Shown piece by piece: positions 1 through 7,739 of a stretch of 12,692 nucleotides of DNA; position 1 is the first letter of the stretch, and each line of letters opens with the position of its first letter. Below the pieces are notes generated by a model that saw only the letters and a list, made by a program, of their open reading frames with translations, was not told the origin of the DNA and searched no databases. Source of the DNA: an uncultured Verrucomicrobiota bacterium (GTDB taxonomy: Bacteria > Verrucomicrobiota > Kiritimatiellia > RFP12 > UBA1067). The translations under genes were made by a program, and so were the position numbers. The DNA is taken from the NCBI GenBank assembly GCA_945947925.1, contig CAMEZU010000032.1, positions 1-12,692 on the forward strand. Direction: 5' to 3'.

Positions 1-3000
1 CATCCTCCTCGGACAGCGCGAACGCAGTCCCGTCCCAAGTCAGGTCAAGGTTGCTGCAATAGCCCGCGAACGGCGCCTTGGGCGCCAGGAAGACGTTCAG
101 CGCGAAGCGTCCGCCGTCCCCGGACGGCACCAGCACCGCCGAGCCTGACACCGACTTGACGGCCGTGCCGACTAGGAAGCGGCCTGCAACGGTGACCTTG
201 CCGGAGGCGCCGAACTTGAGCGCCAGGCTCTCCCCTTCCGCCAGGCCGTGGCGTTCGCCCGTCAGCACGAGCGGCTCCGCCCGCGCAAAGGCCTTCGATT
301 CTGTCTTCCACGGTTCCACGGACCACGGGTTCTGGCGCAGCAGGAAGTCCTCGCCGTCCAACGCGACGCCCAGGCGGCTTCCGCCGATTTCCGCCGCCGC
401 CACTTCGAGGCGATTCGTCGTCAGGGCCTTGCCGTTCTTGCCGACGACGGATAGCGTGTAGACGCCGTCTTCGGTGCGCGCATCGAAGGAAGTCGCCGAG
501 AGCGTCCAGGTTCCGTCCGCAGCGAGCAGCTTGCCGCGCGTCTTGCCGGTCTTGGCGACCGTGAGCGTCGCCTGACACGCCTCGCCGCCGCCGTTGAACG
601 TGCCGACGGCCCACGGGTCGAGCGGCAGCACCGTCAGGTTCACGAGATAAGTGCGCGAAGACTTGCCGGCCGTCGTCACGGTGATCTTCGCCGAACTCGG
701 CGTCCGCGTGACGCCGTCCTTCGCCAGCTTCGACTCGGCGGTCGGCGCGCCGGAGATGACATAGGCCTTCGTGACCTTGTCCTGCACGAGCTTGAGTCCG
801 GACGGGAGTCCCGACGCCTTGACGGTCGTCTGCGACAGCGCCTCGTGCGCCACGTCCCAGACAAGCGCCACGGCGCAGACGAGCGTCCGCTCCTCGGGCT
901 TGTCCGCGTCCAGCTCTGTCCCGCCGACGGCCAGCGCGATGGACGCGGCGTCCTCCTCCGCGGTGATGAACTTCGCCGACAGCGTCTGTTCGGCGTCGGC
1001 GGTCATCGTGTAGCTGTAGCTCGCATTGCGCGACAGAAGCGTCTCGCCGTCATACCAAGCCATGAACACGCTCCGCTTCGTCGTCGCGGTATCCTTCGTA
1101 TCCGCCGTCGCCTTGACGGTCACCTTCTTGCCGGCCACGTAGGCGCCGGCGCCGGACAGCTTGCCGGTGCCCGTGCTGTCGCCGGTCTTCACGACCGAGA
1201 GGGTGCGGAGCGCGTCGACGACGAACGTCGCCGTCGCGACATGGGCGGCGGACTTGCCCGTCGCCGGATCCTTCAGCGTCGCCTTGAACGTCGCCGTGAA
1301 CGTGCCGGGCTTCGTCGGCGCGCCGGAAAGGAGTCCCGTCTTGCCGTCGAACTTGAGTCCCGACGGCAGGCCCGAAGCCGACCAGCCCCTGGCCGGCGGG
1401 ATCGCGACGGATACCGGTACGCCGGGCACGAGCGGACCGTAGCAGTCGAGGAGGCCCTCGGGATTCGATGACTCGTCCCAGGAGACGAGCGGGTCGGTGA
1501 AGTTGTTCACCTTGACCGAAACCGTCGCTTCTCCCGTCACCCTGGATTTGTTCCGGGCCCCGACGGACACCTCGTACACGCCGGGCTTGGTCGGCGTGCC
1601 GACGATCTTCAACGCCTTCGCGTCGAACTTAAGTCCGGACGGCAGGCCCTTGACCGTCACCGTCGGCAGTGAAAGCGAATCGACCGTGACGACAATCGGC
1701 GCGATTTCCTTCCCGGCCTCATAACCGTCCTCCGCCGGCTCGAGGGAAATCGTCGGACGGCACTCCGCGTCCGCCTCTGCCCGGACGAAGCGGGCGTAAA
1801 GCCGGACCGACCGGACTTCTCCCGCCGGCATGGTCCACTTGCCCGACGTCGCGCGGTAGTCCGTCCCGCCGTCGAAGGCGATCGGGGCGGCATACGTGCC
1901 GTCCGCCTCGTCATACCGGCCGTACCAGCCCGCGAACACGTACCCGGTTGCGGCGACAGCCTTGAGCGTCACGCTCTCGCCGGGCTTGAGAAGGCCGAAT
2001 CCGGTGGCGGGGCCGGCCGTTCCGCCGCCGTCGGGCGTCACCACGGTCACCGAGCTCTTGCGGACGCGGAAGTTCGCCACCAGGGGATAGACGGCCGCCA
2101 GCAGGCGAGTGTTGTCGTGACGTGCGTCGCCGACGGGGATGCCGGTGTCGACGACCGTCGGCGCGCCGCTCGCAGGGTCCTCGTCCTCGTAGGCGAAGGT
2201 GTAGTTCGGGGACGAGAAGTACGGCACCTCGGCAGCCCAGTCCCAATCTTCGGCGCCCGGGTGCACGAGCCCGTCGCGATCGTAGCCCATGATCGTATGA
2301 TACAGTCCGATCGTCTCGCCGAGCGCATTGGTCACGGCGAACGTATAGCCCGAGGAATAGCCGTAAAGCTGGGGCCCGGCCAACGCCGCAACCGCCATGT
2401 CGGCGTGCCCCGCGCCCATCGTGTGGCCGACCTCGTGCGTCAGCGTGTGGCCGTCGGCCACCGCCGAGACGGAGCAGACGCTGTAGGCGTAGTCGTCGAA
2501 GTCTCCCTGCCCGATCGAATTATCGTCAAGCGACCAGCTCAGGCCGACCGTGCCGTATTCGTTCGCCGCGACCAGGAAAGTGACGATGTCGGCCCCGCAC
2601 GCCTCGCGCGCCGCGCGGACCTGCTCGCCCGACTTCAGCGAGACCAGGGCGTCGAGCATGCGGTCGAACGCCTCGAACTGACGGGCCTCGGTAGAGCCGC
2701 GGCAGTCCCAGTTGTTCGTGATGACCAGCGTTCCCGCGAGGTTGAAGGAGAAGAGATCCCCCAGCCCCGTGTTGACGAGCGCATTGTTCATGTTCTCGAT
2801 CCGCTCGGCCGAGAAAGCCTCGACGCTGTTCGGCAGACCGGCGAAAACGGACTCCGTCCGCACCCAAGCGGCGGCGGACGCATCATAGGCCATCAGGATG
2901 TCGACCATGTTCGTGCGGACCTCGCCCTTCAGCAGGCGGCGACCGTCGACCATCGGGTCGCCGGTCAGGGCGGAACGCGACAGGTAGGCGGCCTTGCCGT

Positions 3001-3412
3001 CCGACTGACGTGAGGGGAAATGGCGCGATGTACACGTGCGCGGACCGGGCGCGGCGGCCTCGCGCTCCCTGACGCGCAGCGCATCTCCTTTCCGGCGGAA
3101 CTCGAGGGTGCGGCCCGTCCGGGGATCCTTCGCCCGCAGGACGAAGCCGTCCTCCGTCTGCACGGCGACGGCGTCCCGTCCGCAACTGCCCTCGACGGTC
3201 GCGCCGAACGTCGACAGCCCGTTCGCGCTCGTCCGCCGCTCCCCCAGACTCACGGTGACCGTCCGGCCGTCGAAGGCCGGCAGACGCAACACGACGCCGG
3301 ACGCAAGGCCCGGAAGGTCAGCCGCCGTCAGCGTACATTCACGCAGGATGCCCGCGGAAGCCGCAAACGCCAGCACAACTGCCAAACAGGCAATGAAAAT
3401 GGCATGTTTCAT
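1..3412 (-). CDS. Secreted multidomain metzincin (reprolysin-like) metalloprotease, C-terminus cut by window edge
   Basis: The frame is open for 1137 codons from ATG 3412 to the left edge, without a stop or frameshift. Residues 1-20 form a signal peptide (hydrophobic core, ASA|G cleavage). About 21-165 may be a propeptide. The catalytic domain spans about 166-455: a VDILMAYD-like first strand, the zinc site HEVGHTMGAGH at 326-336 (ligands H326, H330, H336; base E327) and a Met-turn TIMGYD at 373-378. This is the metzincin pattern, closest in layout to bacterial reprolysin-like M12B peptidases. Then come an InlB-like repeat (about 460-542, GYVFAGWY), two putative Ig (He_PIG-like) modules (about 555-637 and 655-735, each with LPSGLKFD), a second InlB-like repeat (about 738-817, FMAWYDGETL), a third diverged Ig module (about 820-930) and an unassigned beta-rich region (932-1137+). 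It probably digests host or environmental protein outside the cell; substrate unknown. AAAGGAG at 3424-3430 supports the start. Confidence 0.9.
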   Translation of the reverse strand, partial: MKHAIFIACLAVVLAFAASAGILRECTLTAADLPGLASGVVLRLPAFDGRTVTVSLGERRTSANGLSTFGATVEGSCGRDAVAVQTEDGFVLRAKDPRTGRTLEFRRKGDALRVREREAAAPGPRTCTSRHFPSRQSDGKAAYLSRSALTGDPMVDGRRLLKGEVRTNMVDILMAYDASAAAWVRTESVFAGLPNSVEAFSAERIENMNNALVNTGLGDLFSFNLAGTLVITNNWDCRGSTEARQFEAFDRMLDALVSLKSGEQVRAAREACGADIVTFLVAANEYGTVGLSWSLDDNSIGQGDFDDYAYSVCSVSAVADGHTLTHEVGHTMGAGHADMAVAALAGPQLYGYSSGYTFAVTNALGETIGLYHTIMGYDRDGLVHPGAEDWDWAAEVPYFSSPNYTFAYEDEDPASGAPTVVDTGIPVGDARHDNTRLLAAVYPLVANFRVRKSSVTVVTPDGGGTAGPATGFGLLKPGESVTLKAVAATGYVFAGWYGRYDEADGTYAAPIAFDGGTDYRATSGKWTMPAGEVRSVRLYARFVRAEADAECRPTISLEPAEDGYEAGKEIAPIVVTVDSLSLPTVTVKGLPSGLKFDAKALKIVGTPTKPGVYEVSVGARNKSRVTGEATVSVKVNNFTDPLVSWDESSNPEGLLDCYGPLVPGVPVSVAIPPARGWSASGLPSGLKFDGKTGLLSGAPTKPGTFTATFKATLKDPATGKSAAHVATATFVVDALRTLSVVKTGDSTGTGKLSGAGAYVAGKKVTVKATADTKDTATTKRSVFMAWYDGETLLSRNASYSYTMTADAEQTLSAKFITAEEDAASIALAVGGTELDADKPEERTLVCAVALVWDVAHEALSQTTVKASGLPSGLKLVQDKVTKAYVISGAPTAESKLAKDGVTRTPSSAKITVTTAGKSSRTYLVNLTVLPLDPWAVGTFNGGGEACQATLTVAKTGKTRGKLLAADGTWTLSATSFDARTEDGVYTLSVVGKNGKALTTNRLEVAAAEIGGSRLGVALDGEDFLLRQNPWSVEPWKTESKAFARAEPLVLTGERHGLAEGESLALKFGASGKVTVAGRFLVGTAVKSVSGSAVLVPSGDGGRFALNVFLAPKAPFAGYCSNLDLTWDGTAFALSEED

Positions 3413-3437
3413 CTCTTCAACAGCTCCTTTCAGCAGG

Positions 3438-3446
3438 ATTATAACA
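3438..3446 (-). promoter_or_regulatory. Extended -10 promoter for the metalloprotease gene
   Basis: On the minus strand the bases read TGTTATAAT, a perfect -10 hexamer (TATAAT, 3438-3443) with the TGn extension. The best -35 at 17 bp spacing is poor (TTTCTT), which suits an extended -10 promoter. Transcription would start near 3431, leaving a leader of about 20 nt that begins at the Shine-Dalgarno sequence AAAGGAG (3424-3430). It lies downstream of the beta-galactosidase terminator, so the protease is probably its own unit. Confidence 0.55.
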
Positions 3447-3524
3447 TTTCCACGAGAAGAAAGAAATTTCCCATTCCCTCTGCACGGTAACAGGAGAGAA
3501 ACCACTTTTTCACTTCTTTCAACA

Positions 3525-3565
3525 CAAAAACACGACCACACCCCTGATTCTCTTGGGTGCGGTCG
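3525..3565 (-). terminator. Intrinsic terminator after the beta-galactosidase gene
   Basis: On the minus strand an 11-bp stem (3555-3565 pairing with 3533-3543, one G.U pair) closes an 11-nt loop. It is followed after GTG by five T residues (3526-3530). It lies about 50 bp past the beta-galactosidase stop and before the protease promoter. The rest of the 200-bp spacer 3413-3612 is AT-rich, with no gene that I can see. Confidence 0.7.
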
Positions 3566-3612
3566 ATTTTAGGGGTCAAAAACCGAGGATAATCCAGTTG
3601 CGCGCGACAGGT

Positions 3613-6441
3613 TCAGAGTCCCTCGACGATGAACTGCAGCTTGTACGTGCCCTTGCCGAGCATGTCGTCGCCGTGCGGACGCGCACCCCAGCTGTTGTCT
3701 CCGCCGACGCCCATCTGGGCGGCGTCGATGTTCACGGTGATGCGCTCGTCGGCGACGAGGTCCCACTGGTGCTTCGCCTTCTCGAGTTTCTCCTGGGAAT
3801 ACGGCCAGGCGTTGAAGCCGAACGGCGCGTTGAGGGCCGTCACCTTGACGGACTTCCCTTCCGCGTTCGTGAACTTCACCCAGCGGCAGCCCGTGCGGTA
3901 GCCCTGCTCGCCCGGCTCGATGTAGTTGTCGGGATTGAGCGGGCTGTCGAGATAGGGAATCTCGCCGTCGGCGCCCGCGAGGCCCTTCACGAGACCGACC
4001 GTCGCCTGCCAGTTGCCGAGGAGGGCGGACGTCTTGCGGTCGCGGTAGTTCTCCCACGGACCGAGCCCCTGCCATTCGACGGACGTGAAGTCGCCGGGGA
4101 TGGTGAAGGTGATGCCGGCGCGCGGCAGCGGCGGCAGCTTATCCCCGACGGTCAGCGTCCAGTCCACGAGGATGCGGCCGCCGCGGATGCGCTTCGCGTC
4201 GAAGGACGAGGTGACGCCCGCGGGCATCTCGGCCGTCTCGGTCGCCTTCTTCCAAAGCGCGCAGTGCTTCTCCATCTGCCAGCCGCAGTCGTTGTCCGTC
4301 GGCGCGCGCCAGAGGTTGACGCGGAACATCGGCGCGACGAGGTCGCGCGTCGCGGGCTCGTCCGGCACGGGCTGCGCGACGAACGGCTTCGCGAACTGGT
4401 CGTGCGCGACGACGTCGGGTCGGCCCTGGGGGTCGAAGGTGCCGCGGACGAAGAGGAAGGTGATCGCATCGCCGTCAGGCGCGTCGACCGTGAAGTCGCG
4501 GACCGTATCTGGGGCGAAGCCCTTCACGTCAAGGCGTCCGTCCTTGACGATCTGGCCGTCCTTGGTCACGATCCAGTGCGCGTTGAGCGCATCGAGGGTC
4601 GAGAAGCGGTAGGCGTTGTAGATCGTCGCCGTCTTCGTCGTCCAGTCCCACTTGTCCACGTGGACGGGCTGGTAGGCGTGCTTGATTTCGTAGGCGGCAG
4701 GGTGATAGCCGCGGTCGGCCGTCACGAAGCCGTTGCAGTTGAAGTTGTCGTCGTTCGGCTTGTCCCCGAAGTCGCCGCCGTACGCGAGCCACGTGCCGCG
4801 CGCATCGGTCTTCCAGAGCGCTTGGTCGACGAAGTCCCAGATGAAGCCGCCCTGCGCGCTCGGATACTTGCGCACGAGGTCCCAGTAGTCCTGGATGTCG
4901 CCGTTCGAGTTGCCCATCGCGTGCGTGTACTCGCACTGGATGTAAGGCTTCTTCGGATTGTTCTTGACGTACCGCTCGACGTCCCACGGATGCGCGTACA
5001 TCGGGCACTTGATGTCGGAAATGTCGCTGTCCTGCGCGCCTTCGTACTGGATCGGACGCGTCGCGTCGAGCGCCCGCATCGCGTCGTACTCGTCCTTCAT
5101 CGCGGGACCGTCGCCGGACTCGTTGCCGAGGGACCAGAAGATGACGGACGGATGGTTGCGGAAGACCTTCACCATGTTCACGCCGCGCTCGACGATGGCG
5201 TCATGGTAGAGCGGATTCTTCGGCAGGTGATCGCCCTTGCCGTAGAAGCCGTTGACGCCGTGGGCCTCGACGTTCGCCTCGCAGCAGACGTAGATGCCCT
5301 CGCGGTCGCAGAGCTCGTACCAGGTCGGGTCGTTCGGATAGTGCGACGTGCGCACGGCGTTGATGTTGAGGTCGTGGAAGATCGCGATGTCCTTCTTCAT
5401 GCCCTCGAGCGTCACCGCGTAGCCCGTCTTCGGCTCCATCTCGTGGCGGTCCGTGCCCATGATGAGCAGACGCTTGCCGTTCAGGTAGACGACGGCATCC
5501 TTGATCTCGACCTTGCGGAAGCCGACCTGGACCGCATACGTGTCGCCGCCGGAGACGAAGGTCTCGTAGTAGAGGTTCGGGGCCTCGCAGCTCCAGAGCT
5601 TCGGATTCGCATAGGTCTTCGTGAAGAGCGTCGTGCCGTCCTCGGCCTTGACGACCAGCTCGGCGGAGGAGTAGTCGTCCGCCAGCTTCGTCTCGACGAC
5701 GATGTCCTTCGCGGCCTTCGGCTGTTCGCCGACGAGCCAGACGCTGCGGAAGATGCCCGAAAGACGCCAGAAGTCCTGGTCCTCGAGGAACGAGCCGTCG
5801 CAATGCTTCAGCACCTCGACCTCAAGCGCGTTCTCGCCATCCTTCAGGTAGGGCGTGAGGTCGAACTCGGCGGGAAGACGGCTGTCCTCGGAATAGCCGA
5901 CCTCCTTGCCGTTCAGGCGGACGTACATCGCGGAGCTCACGCCGCCGAAGTGGATGACGACACGGCGGCCCTTCCAGTCCGCAGGCACTGTGAAGGTCCG
6001 CGAGTAGAGACCGACCGGATTGCGGTATTTGTAGCTCGTGTAGTGCTTCGGCGGCTCGCTCATCGGATCGCCGACCTTGTAGCCGGCGATCGGGTACGTG
6101 ACGTTGGTGTAGAGCGCGGGATCGTACTCGCCCTGGAGTTGCCAGCAACCCGGGACGGCGATCGCGCCGGACTTCTCCCAGTCCGCAACGTCGACGTTGT
6201 GCTTCCACTTGAAGCCCCAGGTGCCGTCAAGCGAAACGAGGTACTTCGATTCGGTGCGGCACTTCTCACCCTTCGCGATGGCGAGCGCCGTCTCGGCGCT
6301 CTCGCAGGGGACGACGACCGCGCGCGCCGGCAGGCGATTGATGGAACGGACGGTCGGATCGCGCCAGGGCGCCTTCTGTCCCTCGGCCTGCACGCCGAGG
6401 GCAAGGGCCGCAAGGGCCGAGCAAAGCAATGCGTTTTTCAT
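3613..6441 (-). CDS. lacZ: Secreted GH2 beta-galactosidase (LacZ family)
   Basis: Hydrolyses terminal beta-galactosides, probably in the periplasm or outside the cell. With the start at 6441 it is 942 residues, somewhat shorter than E. coli LacZ. Residues 1-19 form a signal peptide (cleavage after VQA). The order is that of long GH2 enzymes: sugar-binding jelly roll (about 35-236), Ig-like domain (to about 305), TIM barrel (about 308-600), second Ig-like domain, and the C-terminal small-chain domain from about 701 (NLWRAPTDND). The acid/base glutamate is E441 in SLGNESGDG and the nucleophile is E504 in PYIQCEYTHAMGNS. Also visible are RTSHYPND, FIWDFVDQALW and the late GVGGDNSWG motif. I chose ATG 6441 because GGAG lies 6 nt upstream and the signal peptide then begins MKNALL; in-frame ATGs at 6453, 6465 and 6483 lack this. 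The true substrate could be another beta-galactoside-containing glycan. Confidence 0.93.
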   Translation of the reverse strand: MKNALLCSALAALALGVQAEGQKAPWRDPTVRSINRLPARAVVVPCESAETALAIAKGEKCRTESKYLVSLDGTWGFKWKHNVDVADWEKSGAIAVPGCWQLQGEYDPALYTNVTYPIAGYKVGDPMSEPPKHYTSYKYRNPVGLYSRTFTVPADWKGRRVVIHFGGVSSAMYVRLNGKEVGYSEDSRLPAEFDLTPYLKDGENALEVEVLKHCDGSFLEDQDFWRLSGIFRSVWLVGEQPKAAKDIVVETKLADDYSSAELVVKAEDGTTLFTKTYANPKLWSCEAPNLYYETFVSGGDTYAVQVGFRKVEIKDAVVYLNGKRLLIMGTDRHEMEPKTGYAVTLEGMKKDIAIFHDLNINAVRTSHYPNDPTWYELCDREGIYVCCEANVEAHGVNGFYGKGDHLPKNPLYHDAIVERGVNMVKVFRNHPSVIFWSLGNESGDGPAMKDEYDAMRALDATRPIQYEGAQDSDISDIKCPMYAHPWDVERYVKNNPKKPYIQCEYTHAMGNSNGDIQDYWDLVRKYPSAQGGFIWDFVDQALWKTDARGTWLAYGGDFGDKPNDDNFNCNGFVTADRGYHPAAYEIKHAYQPVHVDKWDWTTKTATIYNAYRFSTLDALNAHWIVTKDGQIVKDGRLDVKGFAPDTVRDFTVDAPDGDAITFLFVRGTFDPQGRPDVVAHDQFAKPFVAQPVPDEPATRDLVAPMFRVNLWRAPTDNDCGWQMEKHCALWKKATETAEMPAGVTSSFDAKRIRGGRILVDWTLTVGDKLPPLPRAGITFTIPGDFTSVEWQGLGPWENYRDRKTSALLGNWQATVGLVKGLAGADGEIPYLDSPLNPDNYIEPGEQGYRTGCRWVKFTNAEGKSVKVTALNAPFGFNAWPYSQEKLEKAKHQWDLVADERITVNIDAAQMGVGGDNSWGARPHGDDMLGKGTYKLQFIVEGL

Positions 6442-6473
6442 TGTGTTCTCCATGTGAAATTTCATCTCTGTGT

Positions 6474-6503
6474 ATTGTATCAAAAAGGTCGGGCGATTCC
6501 CAA
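6474..6503 (-). promoter_or_regulatory. Candidate sigma70-type promoter for the beta-galactosidase gene
   Basis: On the minus strand, TTGGGA (6498-6503) and TACAAT (6474-6479) are separated by 18 bp. The -10 matches consensus at 5 of 6 positions and the -35 at 4 of 6. The site sits between the purM terminator and the chosen start codon, giving a leader of roughly 25 nt. I saw no clear operator. Confidence 0.45.
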
Positions 6504-6536
6504 TACCCTAAAGGAGAATTTTCGGCGGCCGACAGG

Positions 6537-6577
6537 AAAAGAAACGGGCCGCGCGGGCCTCACGGCCCCGCAGCCCG
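6537..6577 (-). terminator. GC-rich intrinsic terminator after purM
   Basis: The minus-strand transcript can form a stem of 14 pairs: 6577-6569 with 6545-6553 (one G.U), a one-base bulge at 6554, then 6568-6564 with 6559-6555. The loop is GTGA. It is followed by TTTCTTTT (6537-6544). It lies about 30 bp past the purM stop and would end the fba-purM transcript ahead of the beta-galactosidase promoter. Confidence 0.8.
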
Positions 6578-6607
6578 CGGATTGCGCTTGACGGCGGCAC
6601 CGAACGG

Positions 6608-7642
6608 TCAGTTCTTGTAGGTCACGACGCCCTTGCCCTTGCGGATCACGCCAATCACGCTGTAAGGCTGGTGCTGGGCCTTGAGGATGTTGGTGGCCTT
6701 CTCGAGCTGGTTCTTCGGGAGGATCACCACGAAGCCGATGCCCATGTTGAAGACACGGTACATCTCGTCGCGGTCGACCTTGCCCTGGTTCTGGATGAAC
6801 TTGAAGATGGTCGGAACCTCCCACGCGTTGCGGTCGATCTCCGCGTTGACCGACTTCGGCAGAACGCGCGGAATGTTGTCCGGAAAGCCGCCGCCCGTGA
6901 TGTGGGCCATGCCGGTGATCTTGATCTTGCGCTCCATCAGCTTGGAGACCGGCTTGAGGAAGCTCCTGTGGACCGCGAGCAGCGCCTCGCCGAACGTCTG
7001 GTTCGTACCGGGGAGCTTGTCCTTCCAGGAATACTGGCAGAGATCGAAGATGACGCGGCGGGCAAGCGAGAAGCCGTTCGTCTGGAGACCGCCGGACGGG
7101 AAGCCGATGATCACATCCCCGGCGCGGATCGACTTGCCGGTGATGAGCTCGGACTTCTTGACGTGACCGACGATGGTGCCGACGAGGTCGTACTCGCCGA
7201 CGGGATAGAGGCCGGGCATTTCGGCGGTCTCGCCGCCGAGCAGCGCCATCTTGTTCTCCTTGCAGGCCTTGCAGAGGCCGGAGACGACCGCCTTGAACTG
7301 CACGGGATCGACCTTCGCGGTGCCGACGTAGTCCATGAAGAAGAGCGGCTTGGCGCCCTGGACGAGGATGTCGTTCACGCAGTGGTTGACGATGTCCTGG
7401 CCGACCGTGTCGTGCTTGTTCATCATCGCGGCGACCTTGAGCTTGGTGCCCACGCCGTCCGCGGAAGCGACGAGAATCTCGTCCTTGCCGGTCGGAACCT
7501 TGTGGAGACCGCCGAACGCGCCGATGTTTCCGATGACGGCCGGCGTCTTCGTTCCGGCGACCATCTGCTTGATGGACCCGACGGCATCCATCTTGACGTC
7601 AATGTTGACACCTGCCTGTGCGTATGCGGACTTCGTAGCCAT
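6608..7642 (-). CDS. purM: Phosphoribosylformylglycinamidine cyclo-ligase (AIR synthetase)
   Basis: Catalyses the ATP-dependent closure of FGAM to 5-aminoimidazole ribonucleotide in purine synthesis, in the cytoplasm. The 344 residues match the usual PurM length. Visible family motifs are SADGVGTKLKV (60-70), DIVNHCVNDILVQGAKPLFFMDY (start 83), GGETAEMPGLYPVGEYDLVG (start 136), AHITGGG (246-252) and MYRVFNMGIGF (294-304). The segment GLQTNGFSL (185-193) differs from the common GLHSNGYSL form. ATG 7642 has GAGG about 10 nt upstream. The gene stands 97 bp after fba, beyond a strong hairpin and without a promoter that I can identify, so it may rely on read-through from fba. No other purine gene is adjacent. 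Confidence 0.95.
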   Translation of the reverse strand: MATKSAYAQAGVNIDVKMDAVGSIKQMVAGTKTPAVIGNIGAFGGLHKVPTGKDEILVASADGVGTKLKVAAMMNKHDTVGQDIVNHCVNDILVQGAKPLFFMDYVGTAKVDPVQFKAVVSGLCKACKENKMALLGGETAEMPGLYPVGEYDLVGTIVGHVKKSELITGKSIRAGDVIIGFPSGGLQTNGFSLARRVIFDLCQYSWKDKLPGTNQTFGEALLAVHRSFLKPVSKLMERKIKITGMAHITGGGFPDNIPRVLPKSVNAEIDRNAWEVPTIFKFIQNQGKVDRDEMYRVFNMGIGFVVILPKNQLEKATNILKAQHQPYSVIGVIRKGKGVVTYKN

Positions 7643-7696
7643 GAATCTGATCCTCGTAAAAAAACGGAAAACGGAATGCGATGCGAATGGGAAACA

Positions 7697-7728
7697 CGGA
7701 GGGCGCGTGGAGTTCCACGCGCCCTCCG
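7697..7728 (-). terminator. Perfect 14-bp hairpin between fba and purM (terminator or attenuator)
   Basis: CGGAGGGCGCGTGG pairs exactly with the opposite arm across a 4-nt loop (7711-7714). The tail on the minus strand is TGTTTCCC, a weak U-tract. The hairpin begins 12 bp past the fba stop. It probably gives partial termination or protects the fba mRNA 3' end. A run of seven T (7658-7664) lies further on, just before the purM Shine-Dalgarno site. Confidence 0.6.
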
Positions 7729-7739
7729 CCTCATGAAAC

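Noticed and set aside
1..3190. Several short minus- and plus-strand frames within the protease gene
   Set aside because: They are in other frames of a single long coding frame that contains a signal peptide, a zinc site and repeats. It was easy to miss because it has no stop inside the window.
6442..6483. Upstream in-frame starts for the beta-galactosidase (6453, 6465, 6483)
   Set aside because: They would put charged residues before the signal peptide, and the farthest one overlaps the proposed promoter. Only 6441 has a well-spaced GGAG.
3553..6591. A plus-strand open frame of 1012 codons covering the whole beta-galactosidase gene
   Set aside because: It is antisense to a clear GH2 enzyme with both catalytic glutamates. 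Its composition (rich in R, V, A, D, E, L) is what GC-rich codon bias produces on the opposite strand. I see no domain in it.
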